Positions 9,529 to 17,730 of a DNA stretch of 54,137 bases are shown here, one piece after another. This DNA comes from Pirellulaceae bacterium. Its GTDB lineage: Bacteria; Planctomycetota; Planctomycetia; Pirellulales; Pirellulaceae. A program made the position numbers and the translations under genes. The stretch's first letter is position 1; each line of letters begins with the position of its first letter. The stretch lies in NCBI GenBank assembly GCA_020852965.1, contig JADYZV010000108.1, forward strand, positions 1 to 54,137, read 5' to 3'. Below the pieces are notes generated by a model. It ran no database searches, was not told the origin of the DNA, and worked only from the letters and a program-made list of their open reading frames with translations.

Positions 9529-10598
9529 GCGACATTGGTAGCGCCCGAATACTGCGATTTGAACGTTTCGAATCTCGTTTACTATTAGCGGGCGAGGTAT
9601 TCGAATTCGCATCGGATCACGGCAATTTGGATTCGGAGCAGTTGCTTCCGATCAACCAGCAGGAATTCGTGCGAGCCAACACTGCCCAACCGAAAGAACT
9701 CGCTCAGAACGCGCCACGAACCCGAGCTGAGCCTGCTGAAAACGCATCCCCGCCGTCCGTCAACTTGCGAATCGAGTCTGCTCCATTACAAGCTTCCTCT
9801 CCCCTTTCTCTGACAGCGTCACCGCCATCGCAAGCTGAGCTGCGGCAGCCAAATATAGTCGACGCGGCCATCGGCGCTCTCGCGAACGAAACCTCATCCG
9901 AGGTTGACTCTGAATCGACACTCGATCAGCTAACGGATGTAGTCTCAATCATTCAGGCAGAAGCAACCTCACAAATCGTCGGCACGGAGTCACTGACGGC
10001 TCAGCAAGAAAACACTCGCGGGACATCGCTCAGCGACCGTCCTTCGCTTGTCGACGATAGCTACATCGACCTGGCACCAATCGACCCGTTCGAGTCGCTG
10101 ACCGAAGACAGCGACCCGTGGCAACTTGAATCGCGAACAATCCCATTACTCAAGCAAATCCACGAGCGGCCCATTAGGGAGCAACTATTGGGGGATCGAG
10201 CCGAGTTGCTTGACCCATGGATGCAGGGTTGGCTCGGTGGGACCGGCGGAATGATCGCATTGGAGCATATCGTTTTGCCCGAGAATCCGTTCCCTCACGA
10301 TGCTGGGATAGTGAACGCAGGTCTACAGTCAACCGTTGCCTTACACCGTTCATTGAATCTCGCTGCTGGCATTGTGACTCCGGCACTTTCAGGGCAAGTG
10401 CTCGACGCCATCATGGCTTCGCTAGAAAAAATGTCCGCATCGGAGGTGCAGCCAGTCATAGAGCCGTCGCCGATTCGCATTCCAAGAGTAGTCTACCCGA
10501 CCGCTGCCTTCGTCGCCACGACCATCGCCATCACCGTCGCCGCACGCCGCAAATACAAGCATCCACAATCGGATCTAAAATTTACCAACGGCCCATGA
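9525..10598 (+). CDS. Planctomycete surface protein with C-terminal membrane anchor
   Basis: This 357-residue protein opens with 'ILRFERFESRLLLAGE', the N-terminal Planc_extracel-type motif found on exported planctomycete proteins. A long low-complexity Ser/Thr/Glu-rich ectodomain follows. The end has a hydrophobic helix (YPTAAFVATTIAITVAA, about 326-342) and a basic tail (RRKYKH), so it is probably anchored in a membrane. It is the third gene of the coupled sigma/kinase/surface-protein operon, making it a candidate sensor or kinase substrate. Confidence 0.75.
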   Translation: MSDIGSARILRFERFESRLLLAGEVFEFASDHGNLDSEQLLPINQQEFVRANTAQPKELAQNAPRTRAEPAENASPPSVNLRIESAPLQASSPLSLTASPPSQAELRQPNIVDAAIGALANETSSEVDSESTLDQLTDVVSIIQAEATSQIVGTESLTAQQENTRGTSLSDRPSLVDDSYIDLAPIDPFESLTEDSDPWQLESRTIPLLKQIHERPIREQLLGDRAELLDPWMQGWLGGTGGMIALEHIVLPENPFPHDAGIVNAGLQSTVALHRSLNLAAGIVTPALSGQVLDAIMASLEKMSASEVQPVIEPSPIRIPRVVYPTAAFVATTIAITVAARRKYKHPQSDLKFTNGP

Positions 10599-10792
10599 TA
10601 TCGCGATGCTAGAAATGTCACGTTGTCTTGTGTCGGCCTGGAACCTAATGACACATGCATCGCGAGGGCCGTCACAGAGAGTGTCATCCGAGTCCAGTTC
10701 GACCGTTTATCAGATCTCGACTTAAAGACCGTCTCGGTCATGTATGCAGGCGGTTCGGAAGTTTACACTGCCACTACCCCTCAACCTTAATG

Positions 10793-10919
10793 TTTAATCT
10801 AGAAAAACGTCTGGTGCTTTGTCTAGATTAAAAAGTGGGGTTGGCAGCGCAGAGAGTAGAACGATTGTCCCAATCGTTTCTCAAGCGATTGGGACAATCG
10901 CTCTACTCCCCCAACCCCA
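10793..10919. repeat. Two strong hairpins upstream of csrA-1
   Basis: Hairpin one pairs TTTAATCTAGA (10793-10803) with TCTAGATTAAA (10822-10832). Hairpin two pairs CGATTGTCCCAATCG (10862-10876) with CGATTGGGACAATCG (10886-10900), extended by GTAGA/CTCTAC-type flanks and closed by TGGGGTTGG / CCAACCCCA. The second looks like a dispersed planctomycete palindromic element. Both lie between the surface-protein gene and csrA-1 and may act as a terminator or leader structure. Confidence 0.7.
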
Positions 10920-10977
10920 AAATTAAAGTTGGATGAAGCACTAATCAACATTTTCCAATGTACCGAAGGATTCTACG

Positions 10978-11178
10978 ATGCTTGTTCTCAGCCGCAAAGA
11001 AAATGAAACGATCTGTATCGGCGACCAGATTACGATCCATATCAGCCATATTAAAGGTTCAAGAGTTCGCGTTGGAATCGAAGCTCCCAGCGATGTCTCG
11101 ATCATGCGAGGCGAATTGGAGAACTGGGCGAGCGAAATCGATTTGCCATTGCCAGCGTCCATCACAGAGCACGCGTAG
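10978..11178 (+). CDS. csrA: CsrA translational regulator, copy 1
   Basis: This 66-residue CsrA/RsmA homologue starts 'MLVLSRKENETICIGDQI' and has the RNA-binding 'VRVGIEAPSDVSIMRGE' strand-loop, with the conserved arginine (R of MRGE). CsrA dimers bind GGA loops in mRNA leaders. It is the most diverged of three csrA genes in the window. AAGGA lies upstream of the ATG. Confidence 0.95.
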   Translation: MLVLSRKENETICIGDQITIHISHIKGSRVRVGIEAPSDVSIMRGELENWASEIDLPLPASITEHA

Positions 11179-11532
11179 CGATCCTCTCAACTAGGTTTTC
11201 ACGGAGTAGACGCAACTGTATCCGACCTTGGCCCAACCCGGCTGGAACGATACATTACTCTTTCAGCTCGGCGATGATATTCGCGGCATCCTGTGATTCG
11301 ATCAATGTGCCGATCCGCAAATGCCACCCATGTACGGCTGCCACATTATGGACCACCAAGACAATCGAATGATGGGGCAATACTCAGTGGTCAAAGAACC
11401 CAATCAACTGAACCTGCTAAACGATGACCCCTCCGTCGTTATTTTCATCATGGGATTGGCTCCCGATACTGCCGAATCAAACGGCGGCAAACACTAAAGC
11501 TTCTGCAAACCATCGAAACAACGAGGACAAGG
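11179..11532. other. Intergenic with a possible 58-codon ORF
   Basis: An ATG at 11321 opens a 58-codon frame ending at 11497 (begins MPPMYGCHIMDHQDNRMMG, contains 'DDPSVVIFIMGLAPDT'). Amino-acid use is protein-like, but there is no clear ribosome-binding site and I recognise no family. It may be a gene remnant. Nothing else is evident. Confidence 0.3.
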
Positions 11533-11736
11533 ATGTATCGTAAGACTTTCTATCAATTAACCACTCTATTGATCGCCAACTTTTCAGCCCTGGGATGCAA
11601 TCCCGGTTCGCTTCCGTCCGCCTCCAATACTGGTATCGGGCAGTTTGAAGGCAGTGTCATTGCTCAGCGGAGCGACAACGGACGAGAGATGAACCTTCAG
11701 CAACCGATCAGCTTCGTTGATTCTGCCAACATCTGA
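11533..11736 (+). CDS. Small lipoprotein
   Basis: This 67-residue product has a lipoprotein signal peptide: basic start (MYRK), hydrophobic core, and lipobox 'SALGC' near residue 22. The short mature part has no known domain. Its TGA overlaps the next ATG by one base (TGATG), so the downstream large membrane protein is probably translationally coupled to it. It may be a shortened remnant of a larger secreted protein. Confidence 0.6.
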   Translation: MYRKTFYQLTTLLIANFSALGCNPGSLPSASNTGIGQFEGSVIAQRSDNGREMNLQQPISFVDSANI

Positions 11737-13478
11737 TGAAAGGATTCGTGGACAACAGCGGCCGAGCACTATCTTCGGTAGAGTTGCGAAAGACTGTCCG
11801 TGGCGATTCGACCAGGATCGATGATTGGGGCGACACAGGCTTCACCGGCGATCTCGTCATACCGGTCGCGTTGATAAATACACTTGAACTTGAGCCATCA
11901 GGCAGTGTGGATACAATCTTCGCAAATGGATCACAGATCGCGTTAAGCACGTACAGTCGTTTAATTGGATGGTTTGGCAGGACCAAGAAGCTGGAAGCTA
12001 TCGCCAACGAAGGCGAGTGTCCATTGCTTAGAGATAATCACAACCAAGAGCCTGGCGCGAATCCCATCCATTGCTGGAAACGAGTCGTGAAGGCTATCAA
12101 TCCGCTCGCGCGTCTGGGCTTTACCCGCTTTGGTTTGCTTTGCGTCGCGACCACTGCACAAATACTGACGATCTTTCTCACGTGGCCACTTTGGCAAGTT
12201 CGCGGCAACCACCTTCCCAACCTTCCGCTCATTGAATTCTTGAGTTTCGACTACGGAACAATCGTTTTGGCATCTACCATTTTGGTCTTGTTGATGCCGC
12301 ACAAGGGGATTTGGATCAACTTGGGCGTATTTGCAATCGCTTCTGTATCAGATCAGATGCGACTACAGCCACAGTTTCTCGCCAACTGGGTGTTAATGTT
12401 TGCGACTGTTTCTCCAAACGGCACACGAGTCGGGAGGCTGCTGCTGATCTCACTTTGGTTTTGGGCTGGCCTGCACAAATTCATTTCTCCTGACTGGTTC
12501 ACGCAAACTTCTTGGGTTCTAACGAGCGAGGCTGGATTCTCTCCCGAAAATCCTCACTACTTGTTTGCTGTCGCAGCCATTGTTTCCGAAGTCGGCTTGG
12601 GAATCCTTGCATTTCTCAAACCTCGCTGGGCTGCGATTGCTTGCCCATTTCTACATGTCGGGATTGTCATTTTCCTTTCACCATTATTCCGAGGTTTGAA
12701 TTATTCGGTCATTCCGTGGAACCTGTCGACTGCCGTAGTCGGTTGCTGGATTCTGTGGGTAGAGAGTGAGAGGGCCAAATGGAACCTGTGGGAATATTGT
12801 CTGTTAGCTATTTTAATGACCGCGCCTGCCGGGTTTTATCTTGGCATTGTGGATCATGGTTATGCTCACGTGCTCTACTCGGACAATCTTCCCCGCGGGC
12901 ACATTACCCAATCAGACGGCGAGCACTATGAAATTGTCGGTTGGGAAGAATTGGCAGTTCCCTTTCCAAACGAAAGACGCCTGCTAAAGCAGTATTTCGA
13001 AACGGTTTCACAACCAGGCGACAAACTACATATTTGCGATCCAAGGCCATTCTTGGATGATCAGTTCTTTGTGATGACCGATTCAAATTCAAAGGAAATC
13101 GACAAACAGCAGTTCTTCGGTCAACAAGACAATGTCGCTCCCGGGGTCGGCATCGATAGCATGCGCAGTGTGTACTGGTTAAGAAACGCCAAGGTCAGAA
13201 TGTTGGCGCGCAAAAATCACGACATGGTTTACGCAGTTGAGTTTAACGCCAGAAATTACTCGACGGAATTACTGCGATTGGCGACCGAATTGCCAAATCT
13301 GGAGCAGATACAGTTAAAGGGGACGCAGGTTTCCGACAAGGACCTGAAGTTGCTTCACCGCCTACATCGACTCGAAGGAATCGGCGTCGAGGACACCAGT
13401 ATCTCGCTCCAAACGTTGGTCGATTTGATACGTTCTGTGCCATCAATCAAAATACTTGAAACGGACCATTCGCTTTAG
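11736..13478 (+). CDS. Chimeric protein: aspartic-protease-like start, multipass membrane core, LRR tail
   Basis: Residues ~25-80 include 'WGDTGFTGDLVIP', the DTG active-site signature of small retropepsin-like (clan AA) aspartic proteases, but only about half of that domain is present. Residues ~120-380 form about eight hydrophobic segments resembling DoxX/HTTM-type membrane proteins ('LLLISLWFWAGLHKFISPDWF'). The last ~80 residues are leucine-rich-repeat-like ('LPNLEQIQLKGTQVSDKDLK'). The mix of a partial protease fold and a membrane protein suggests a gene fusion by rearrangement. Function is unknown. Confidence 0.55.
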   Translation: MKGFVDNSGRALSSVELRKTVRGDSTRIDDWGDTGFTGDLVIPVALINTLELEPSGSVDTIFANGSQIALSTYSRLIGWFGRTKKLEAIANEGECPLLRDNHNQEPGANPIHCWKRVVKAINPLARLGFTRFGLLCVATTAQILTIFLTWPLWQVRGNHLPNLPLIEFLSFDYGTIVLASTILVLLMPHKGIWINLGVFAIASVSDQMRLQPQFLANWVLMFATVSPNGTRVGRLLLISLWFWAGLHKFISPDWFTQTSWVLTSEAGFSPENPHYLFAVAAIVSEVGLGILAFLKPRWAAIACPFLHVGIVIFLSPLFRGLNYSVIPWNLSTAVVGCWILWVESERAKWNLWEYCLLAILMTAPAGFYLGIVDHGYAHVLYSDNLPRGHITQSDGEHYEIVGWEELAVPFPNERRLLKQYFETVSQPGDKLHICDPRPFLDDQFFVMTDSNSKEIDKQQFFGQQDNVAPGVGIDSMRSVYWLRNAKVRMLARKNHDMVYAVEFNARNYSTELLRLATELPNLEQIQLKGTQVSDKDLKLLHRLHRLEGIGVEDTSISLQTLVDLIRSVPSIKILETDHSL

Positions 13479-13583
13479 TTTGCAGGATCGTGGCACAAAA
13501 GGGAACAGCCACCAAAGGCGCTCACAGACAGGATGCCAATGCCACGTTAAAAACTGTTCGACGATAGATCGCGTCTGGTCCAA
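13479..13583. other. Short intergenic stretch
   Basis: No feature is seen between the chimeric membrane gene and the DUF6940 tail. It is part of the 526-base interval 13479-14004 that otherwise holds gene debris. Confidence 0.4.
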
Positions 13584-13737
13584 TCATGGCTTATCATTAT
13601 ACGGCGCGTAACCATAGTATTTCGGTTGCGCGTCGAGACGCACGTGCAGCCACGCCACTCCCATTCCAGCCGTACTGAGCCAGACCGGAAACTCCGTCAA
13701 TCTCCGATCACTCAATCGTTCATCCATCGCGTTGGAG
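13584..13737 (-). pseudogene. 3' end of a DUF6940-like gene
   Basis: This minus-strand stretch is nearly identical to the 3' part of the gene at 34235-34804 (shared 'RLTEFPVWLSTAGMGVAWLH'). The fragment keeps what looks like the native end, 'QPKYYGYAPYNDKP'. The full-length gene instead stops at a TAG where this copy has a TAC tyrosine codon. Only the C-terminal ~50 codons are present, so it is a remnant. Confidence 0.8.
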
Positions 13738-13744
13738 ATTCCCG

Positions 13745-13882
13745 TTACTCATGTATTCTCTCCTTGGTCACGACGTAGCTCGCGGCCAAACAAACTGCCG
13801 CCCCGAAAGCTTCGACGACCGCCAAGCCAATGTGCATGGTCGAAAAACCATCGAAGTTTAGCCCGCCGCATCGGAAATCGCC
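13745..13882 (-). pseudogene. 3' end of a DUF4345-like membrane-protein gene
   Basis: The last ~45 codons match the C-terminus of the gene at 25202-25597 (shared 'GLAVVEAFGAAVCL' and 'YVVTKER'). The N-terminal two thirds is absent. It abuts the DUF6940 tail in the same orientation, so two unrelated gene tails are stitched together. Confidence 0.8.
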
Positions 13883-14004
13883 CAACACAACAATTTCGAT
13901 GAAATAGGCTTCTTAACAAGTCACGATGATTTGCGGTTTTGATAGAATGGATCGTGGCTCGAAACCGGTCTTCTTAAAGTATGTGGTAACCAACAGGAGG
14001 AAGT

Positions 14005-14460
14005 GTGCAATCACTGGAAGAAGAGCTTCGAGAGCTGGTTACTCTCTTTAATCAAGAGAAGATCGACTACGCATTGTGTGGTGGGATGGCAGTTGCGATC
14101 CATGGCTATCCAAGATTCACCAAGGATATCGACTTCGTGATTCCAGCCGAGTCGTTAGATCTTGCTCGAATGGTGTCTGCCAGGGCCGGCTATCTCGATG
14201 AATCTGGACGAATACCGTTTGATGATTCTGATGTATACCGAATCATCAAGACGGCGGGGCATGACTTCAGGATCTTGGATTTGTTGGTACCAAAGAGAAC
14301 CGATACCCTTGCGTGGCAACAACGGCAGTGGTTCGATTGGAATGGCGTTCCTATTTGCACAGTTTCCGTGGAAGGGCTCATCGAAATGAAGCGAGCTGCA
14401 GGGCGAGACATAGATCTGATTGACATCAAGAACCTTGGATTTGATTCAAATGAGCAATAG
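14005..14460 (+). CDS. Minimal nucleotidyltransferase (AbiEii/DUF1814-like)
   Basis: This 151-residue protein has the nucleotidyltransferase core 'ALCGGMAVAIHGYPRFTKDIDFVI' region: the GG motif near residue 26 and the DxD metal ligands (DID, about 40-42). The later 'DLLVPKRTDTLAWQQRQ' and 'IEMKRAAGRDIDLIDI' fit the DUF1814/AbiEii-like group that acts in toxin-antitoxin or addiction modules. A strong AGGAGGA precedes the GTG start. It overlaps the next small gene by 11 bases, so they form a pair. A 5'-truncated copy lies at 41955-42045. Confidence 0.8.
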   Translation: MQSLEEELRELVTLFNQEKIDYALCGGMAVAIHGYPRFTKDIDFVIPAESLDLARMVSARAGYLDESGRIPFDDSDVYRIIKTAGHDFRILDLLVPKRTDTLAWQQRQWFDWNGVPICTVSVEGLIEMKRAAGRDIDLIDIKNLGFDSNEQ

Positions 14461-14890
14461 AAAGCGTAGTCATCTAATTCCGAAAAGAGCATTCGCAGTG
14501 GACATGTCGGGTGAGGCGATTGCGCAGAGGTTACGCGAGGCAGCAGAACTCAACGAACTCGGCCTGTCGCTGGCCAGAGCCAAGCCAATTCCTTCCCCAA
14601 GCGGGCAAACTCTTGGTGATGCGGTCCAGGAAGATCGACCATCTGTCGTTGATGGGAAATCTACACCTGGCAAACAGCCATAGGTCGACAATGAGCGGGT
14701 TCTGCATGGAAATGAGAATGCTCGCGTCAGAGATGACTATCGACGTGTACATTTTCGCCGACGCAATTGGGCTCTTTCGATCGTAGCTACATACAAAGTC
14801 GCATTAACCACTACGTTCATAAAATAGGCACCCGCGAATCGGAAGGCCGAGACGCGGGTGTTGAGTTTGTTTCGGCAGGCAAGCTGCATG
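14373..14890 (+). repeat. Segmental duplication copy A (inverse of ~41583-42045)
   Basis: This segment covers the end of the nucleotidyltransferase gene, the partner gene, and DNA through 'CACCCGCGAATCGGAAGGCC'. It is an inverted relative of 42045-41583, which includes the terminator of the TROVE gene. Copy A keeps an intact nucleotidyltransferase but no TROVE gene. Copy B keeps TROVE but only the tail of the nucleotidyltransferase. The two differ by small indels. Confidence 0.8.
14450..14683 (+). CDS. Small partner protein of the nucleotidyltransferase
   Basis: This 77-residue protein starts at the ATG overlapping the upstream gene. Its central helix is 'AIAQRLREAAELNELGLSLA', and the tail is polar. 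A close homologue is encoded at 41732-41965 in the inverted duplicate, and it is open in both copies, which supports it being a real gene. The overlap and size suggest the second component of a toxin-antitoxin-like pair. No known antitoxin fold is recognised. Confidence 0.6.
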   Translation: MSNRKRSHLIPKRAFAVDMSGEAIAQRLREAAELNELGLSLARAKPIPSPSGQTLGDAVQEDRPSVVDGKSTPGKQP

Positions 14891-14977
14891 TCGCACTAAC
14901 TACAGTTCGATCGCTGCAACTGCCACCAAGGGCAATCACAGGCTGGCATCCAGCTGAAGACGAATAGACTGAACATC

Positions 14978-15301
14978 TTGTTTGCCTCAGTCGACCTAAT
15001 GGGCGACCAATGCTGGATCACAATACATAGGGACGAAGACATAAACTTGTTAGTTCTAACGTTCAAGAATGCTGCCAGTTTGAATACCGCCCGAATGAAT
15101 CTCTGGCTGGGTTTGGTCAAGACACAACAGATTGCTCTCAATCCACTGGACGAGATGTCTGTTGATTCCATGGAAAAACTCTACAAATCAATTGGGACCA
15201 AACGAGTCCTTCCGACTGGAGTGCCACCAATGGTAAAGGTGCCGAATCGAAATCTGAACTTTGGTGATCGACGGGTCGTCCTGCTCGAAGAACTAGATTG
15301 A
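14978..15301 (+). CDS. Hypothetical protein
   Basis: A 107-codon frame from TTG with protein-like composition ('HRDEDINLLVLTFKNAASLN', 'LNFGDRRVVLLEELD'). No signal peptide, membrane segment or family is recognised. There is no clear ribosome-binding site and the true start may be internal. It may be a fragment of a longer gene. Confidence 0.4.
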   Translation: MFASVDLMGDQCWITIHRDEDINLLVLTFKNAASLNTARMNLWLGLVKTQQIALNPLDEMSVDSMEKLYKSIGTKRVLPTGVPPMVKVPNRNLNFGDRRVVLLEELD

Positions 15302-15364
15302 CCTAGCCAATTCGACAGATTGGGACACAAATCCGTCCGTGCTGCGGCAGTTATTTGCATTGGG

Positions 15365-15545
15365 AAGATTCAATCCAGCTCCGCAAAAGTACTCGTCGCG
15401 ATTGGAGCCATCAAAAACGGCCCGATCGCAGACAGCATTTCTTGAATCGTTGCCCGCTGCCACACGGACATGGATTGTTGCTGCCTAGTTTTTCTTCGAG
15501 TCGCTTGTCGCGGTGGACAATTTGCACGCCTTCAGCATGAAGCCG
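15365..15545 (-). pseudogene. SEC-C motif gene fragment
   Basis: On the minus strand, ending at 15411, the frame encodes '[16 protein letters not shown]' followed by the zinc-binding SEC-C motif '[16 protein letters not shown]' and RSGRF. It matches the C-terminal ~44 residues of the SEC-C mini-protein at 39104-39271, and the similarity continues ~45 bases past the stop. Just upstream lies half of the palindromic element seen at 38971 and 39851 (GAGCGATGGGGCGCTAGCC, about 15558-15576). Confidence 0.75.
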
Positions 15546-15643
15546 GCTCAATTCACTGAGCGATGGGGCGCTAGCCCTCGGTGTAAGTTTTCTAGTTGAC
15601 CGTCGATGTTGAAACACCGGTGGGTGAAGAGCGCAACCCGAAC

Positions 15644-15731
15644 TGAGCTTTGTCGCTGCCGTGATTTGCGAAATGAAGTTCCGCTGGCACGCTCCACGAA
15701 CCGGGATCTCCATGAATCTCATGAATCCAAT
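15644..15731 (-). pseudogene. 88-bp internal fragment of a sulfatase gene
   Basis: These 88 bases match 20983-21070, inside the sulfatase gene, at over 90% identity. They encode '[20 protein letters not shown]' and a few more residues in the same frame. The flanks do not match, so this is an isolated internal gene scrap. Confidence 0.85.
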
Positions 15732-15791
15732 GGAAACGGCTGTGCGCACTGACCGACGTTAGTCTGAGTCGACATCTGAGGGTGCTAAGCG

Positions 15792-16139
15792 ATGCGGGGT
15801 TGGGCTCTGGATTTGTCCCGTGCTAATTTCGTTTCTGTTCGTTGCGTGGGGCTATCGTACCATGCGTTCAAAAGGCGCATGAGGCCGGCAGGTCGAAGCC
15901 TCGCCATTTCCACGCTAGGCGCTGCGTTGGGTTTGCTTACATTCCTTCAGTCAACGATTTTCGTCTTGATGAGAGGTAGTGCCGACGCATTGCCGTGCTA
16001 CACACCAGAGGGCTTCTGGCGGTGGCTATTTGTACCCAGCTATTTGTTGATGGCTTGCGGTGTGGGGATGGCTGTTGAGCAATACTCGACCGCGTCGAAG
16101 TGTATTGCGGATACCAATTGTAAGCGGGAGCGGAAGTAG
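15792..16139 (+). CDS. Small membrane protein
   Basis: A 115-codon frame with two hydrophobic segments, 'STLGAALGLLTFLQSTIFVL' (about 41-60) and 'WLFVPSYLLMACGVGMAVE' (about 78-96), separated by an external loop with a cysteine. There is no recognised family. The N-terminal ~30 residues look unlike a natural start, so translation may begin internally near 15881. Confidence 0.45.
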   Translation: MRGWALDLSRANFVSVRCVGLSYHAFKRRMRPAGRSLAISTLGAALGLLTFLQSTIFVLMRGSADALPCYTPEGFWRWLFVPSYLLMACGVGMAVEQYSTASKCIADTNCKRERK

Positions 16140-16162
16140 AATGTTCTGAGTGCGTGCGATGG

Positions 16163-16552
16163 CTATCCGTCAATCGGCTGGTGGAAGTAGTAGCACAAAC
16201 CATCTGGCGCGACGACAAAGAAGACTTGCAGCTTTTTACCGTCACGTTCGTCGACGCGCCAATTCCCGAGTCTCACCCCCTTGGCTTCCAACTCCGCTTT
16301 CGCTCGATGGATGTCGCTCACTAAAATGGCAGCGCCCTCGTTTCCTGGGTCAAGTCCATTCACCGCAAATCCAATTTTCACTCCATCTCTCTCGAGTACC
16401 ACAGAAGGAACTGGGGCATCATTGCGATCGACTTCGGTGAGACCAAAATTATCGCTGTACCATTTTGACGCCAAATCAACGTCGGTTACCGGTAGTGCCA
16501 AAACATCCTCGCCATACGGGAAGGCTGCTTCGAAAAGTCTTTGGTGCTTCAT
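16163..16552 (-). CDS. Glyoxalase/VOC-family protein
   Basis: This 129-residue VOC-fold protein has 'VLALPVTDVDLASKWYSDNF' at the start, the central 'VVLERDGVKIGFAVNG', and the final 'FFVVAPDGLCYYFHQ'. The layout is that of single-domain glyoxalase/bleomycin-resistance-like proteins. Substrate unknown. Confidence 0.85.
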   Translation of the reverse strand: MKHQRLFEAAFPYGEDVLALPVTDVDLASKWYSDNFGLTEVDRNDAPVPSVVLERDGVKIGFAVNGLDPGNEGAAILVSDIHRAKAELEAKGVRLGNWRVDERDGKKLQVFFVVAPDGLCYYFHQPIDG

Positions 16553-16893
16553 TTTTAATCCGACCTGTGGCAGACGAAACGGACGCTAGTGCTAATCAAG
16601 TTTAGCGACAATCGGATCTCCAATATAGCAGTTCAATCGATTGACGATGCACCCGATCCGGAGTGGACTTGCAAGCTACAGAACAGGATTGGAAGCTGGT
16701 ATCCTCGTAACCTAGCATCCGCGATTGAGGGCGGCTTCTCGAGCAGCCTGCACCGCTGGATGCAGAAGGCCGACCAGAAACTCCAATGAGTTTCAACCAG
16801 CAGCTCGACGAGTGTCAATCCTCCTTCTCAACTCATTGCTCGCCCTGCCAAATACGAGAATCGTCGAATCTCACCCACCTCACGATTAATTCA
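16553..16893. other. Intergenic
   Basis: A 66-codon plus-strand frame (16589-16789, 'LIKFSDNRISNIAVQSIDDA') is possible but has no ribosome-binding site or recognised family. I see no repeats or strong hairpins. Confidence 0.35.
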
Positions 16894-17730
16894 TCATCTT
16901 GCTTCGGCTAACAGCTTTTGTGCGGCAGCGGCGACTTCCGGGTTTTCGTCCTGTTCGAGATTCCCAATGATGCCCGGGAGATTGCTTTTGGAAAACACCC
17001 ATTCGCGAGGCATTCTCTTCAGCAGAATAACTTTATGTTGATCCGCGACCGCGTCGTCCTCCAGCAATTTTTCAATACTTGGAAAAATCCCGTTTGCGAA
17101 CGGGTCGTATGCGTCGAGGTTGAAGAGTCGCTCGATCGACTGAGGGAGGTTCTCTCTGTTCCCAAGATAATTCGAGAACGAACGCACCGTATGAGGCCAT
17201 CCGTTCATGAATTCACAGACCAGGATCGCAGCGTCCGTTTTCGGAGTCGTCAGGTATTCATCGGTTTCGAGGTCCACAATATGGGGTTCCACTCGCACAA
17301 TTATCAGCTTTCGTTCGTCGCCAATTCCCTGAAGCCCCCTGAAGTCCCTGCGTACAACGTCGAAACCACGTGGAAGGTCAAGAGCCCTTCCCGCGACACC
17401 GGTACCGTCGACCAATTTGGCCACAAATCCGCCAGGATGTGATTCCGTTTTCAGGATCGGTCCGTTCTCACCGGGCTTTGTATGCAGACGATACTGGAGA
17501 TTCAAACGATAGCGCCGTCCAGGTACAGGATTTACTACCAAGCCGTCGCACGAAACTGTCAAACCGATATCTGTGGCCCGAGTTGCATTATAGATGCTGA
17601 TATTCGTGCGAGCTGTGGTCTGTATGTCAGGGTTTGGCTGAGAACGCTCGTCCTCGGATTTCGCTATGGGACCATTCACGATCATCACGCCCAATGTGAG
17701 GGCCACGCACGTCAACCTGAGATCAGACAT
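16894..17730 (-). CDS. Secreted hypothetical protein
   Basis: Reading from the ATG at 17730 (AGGTGG just upstream; an alternative GTG lies nine bases earlier), the protein has 278 residues. It has a signal peptide (LTCVALTLGVMIVNGPIAKS). The body includes 'RALDLPRGFDVVRRDFRGLQ' and a C-terminal HEAT-like helical stretch ('LEQDENPEVAAAAQKLLAEA'). The family is not recognised. Confidence 0.6.
   Translation of the reverse strand: MSDLRLTCVALTLGVMIVNGPIAKSEDERSQPNPDIQTTARTNISIYNATRATDIGLTVSCDGLVVNPVPGRRYRLNLQYRLHTKPGENGPILKTESHPGGFVAKLVDGTGVAGRALDLPRGFDVVRRDFRGLQGIGDERKLIIVRVEPHIVDLETDEYLTTPKTDAAILVCEFMNGWPHTVRSFSNYLGNRENLPQSIERLFNLDAYDPFANGIFPSIEKLLEDDAVADQHKVILLKRMPREWVFSKSNLPGIIGNLEQDENPEVAAAAQKLLAEAR

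Noticed and set aside
16163-16552. Overlapping plus-strand ORFs at 16150-16589
   Set aside because: They are antisense shadows of the VOC gene, with no protein-like features of their own.
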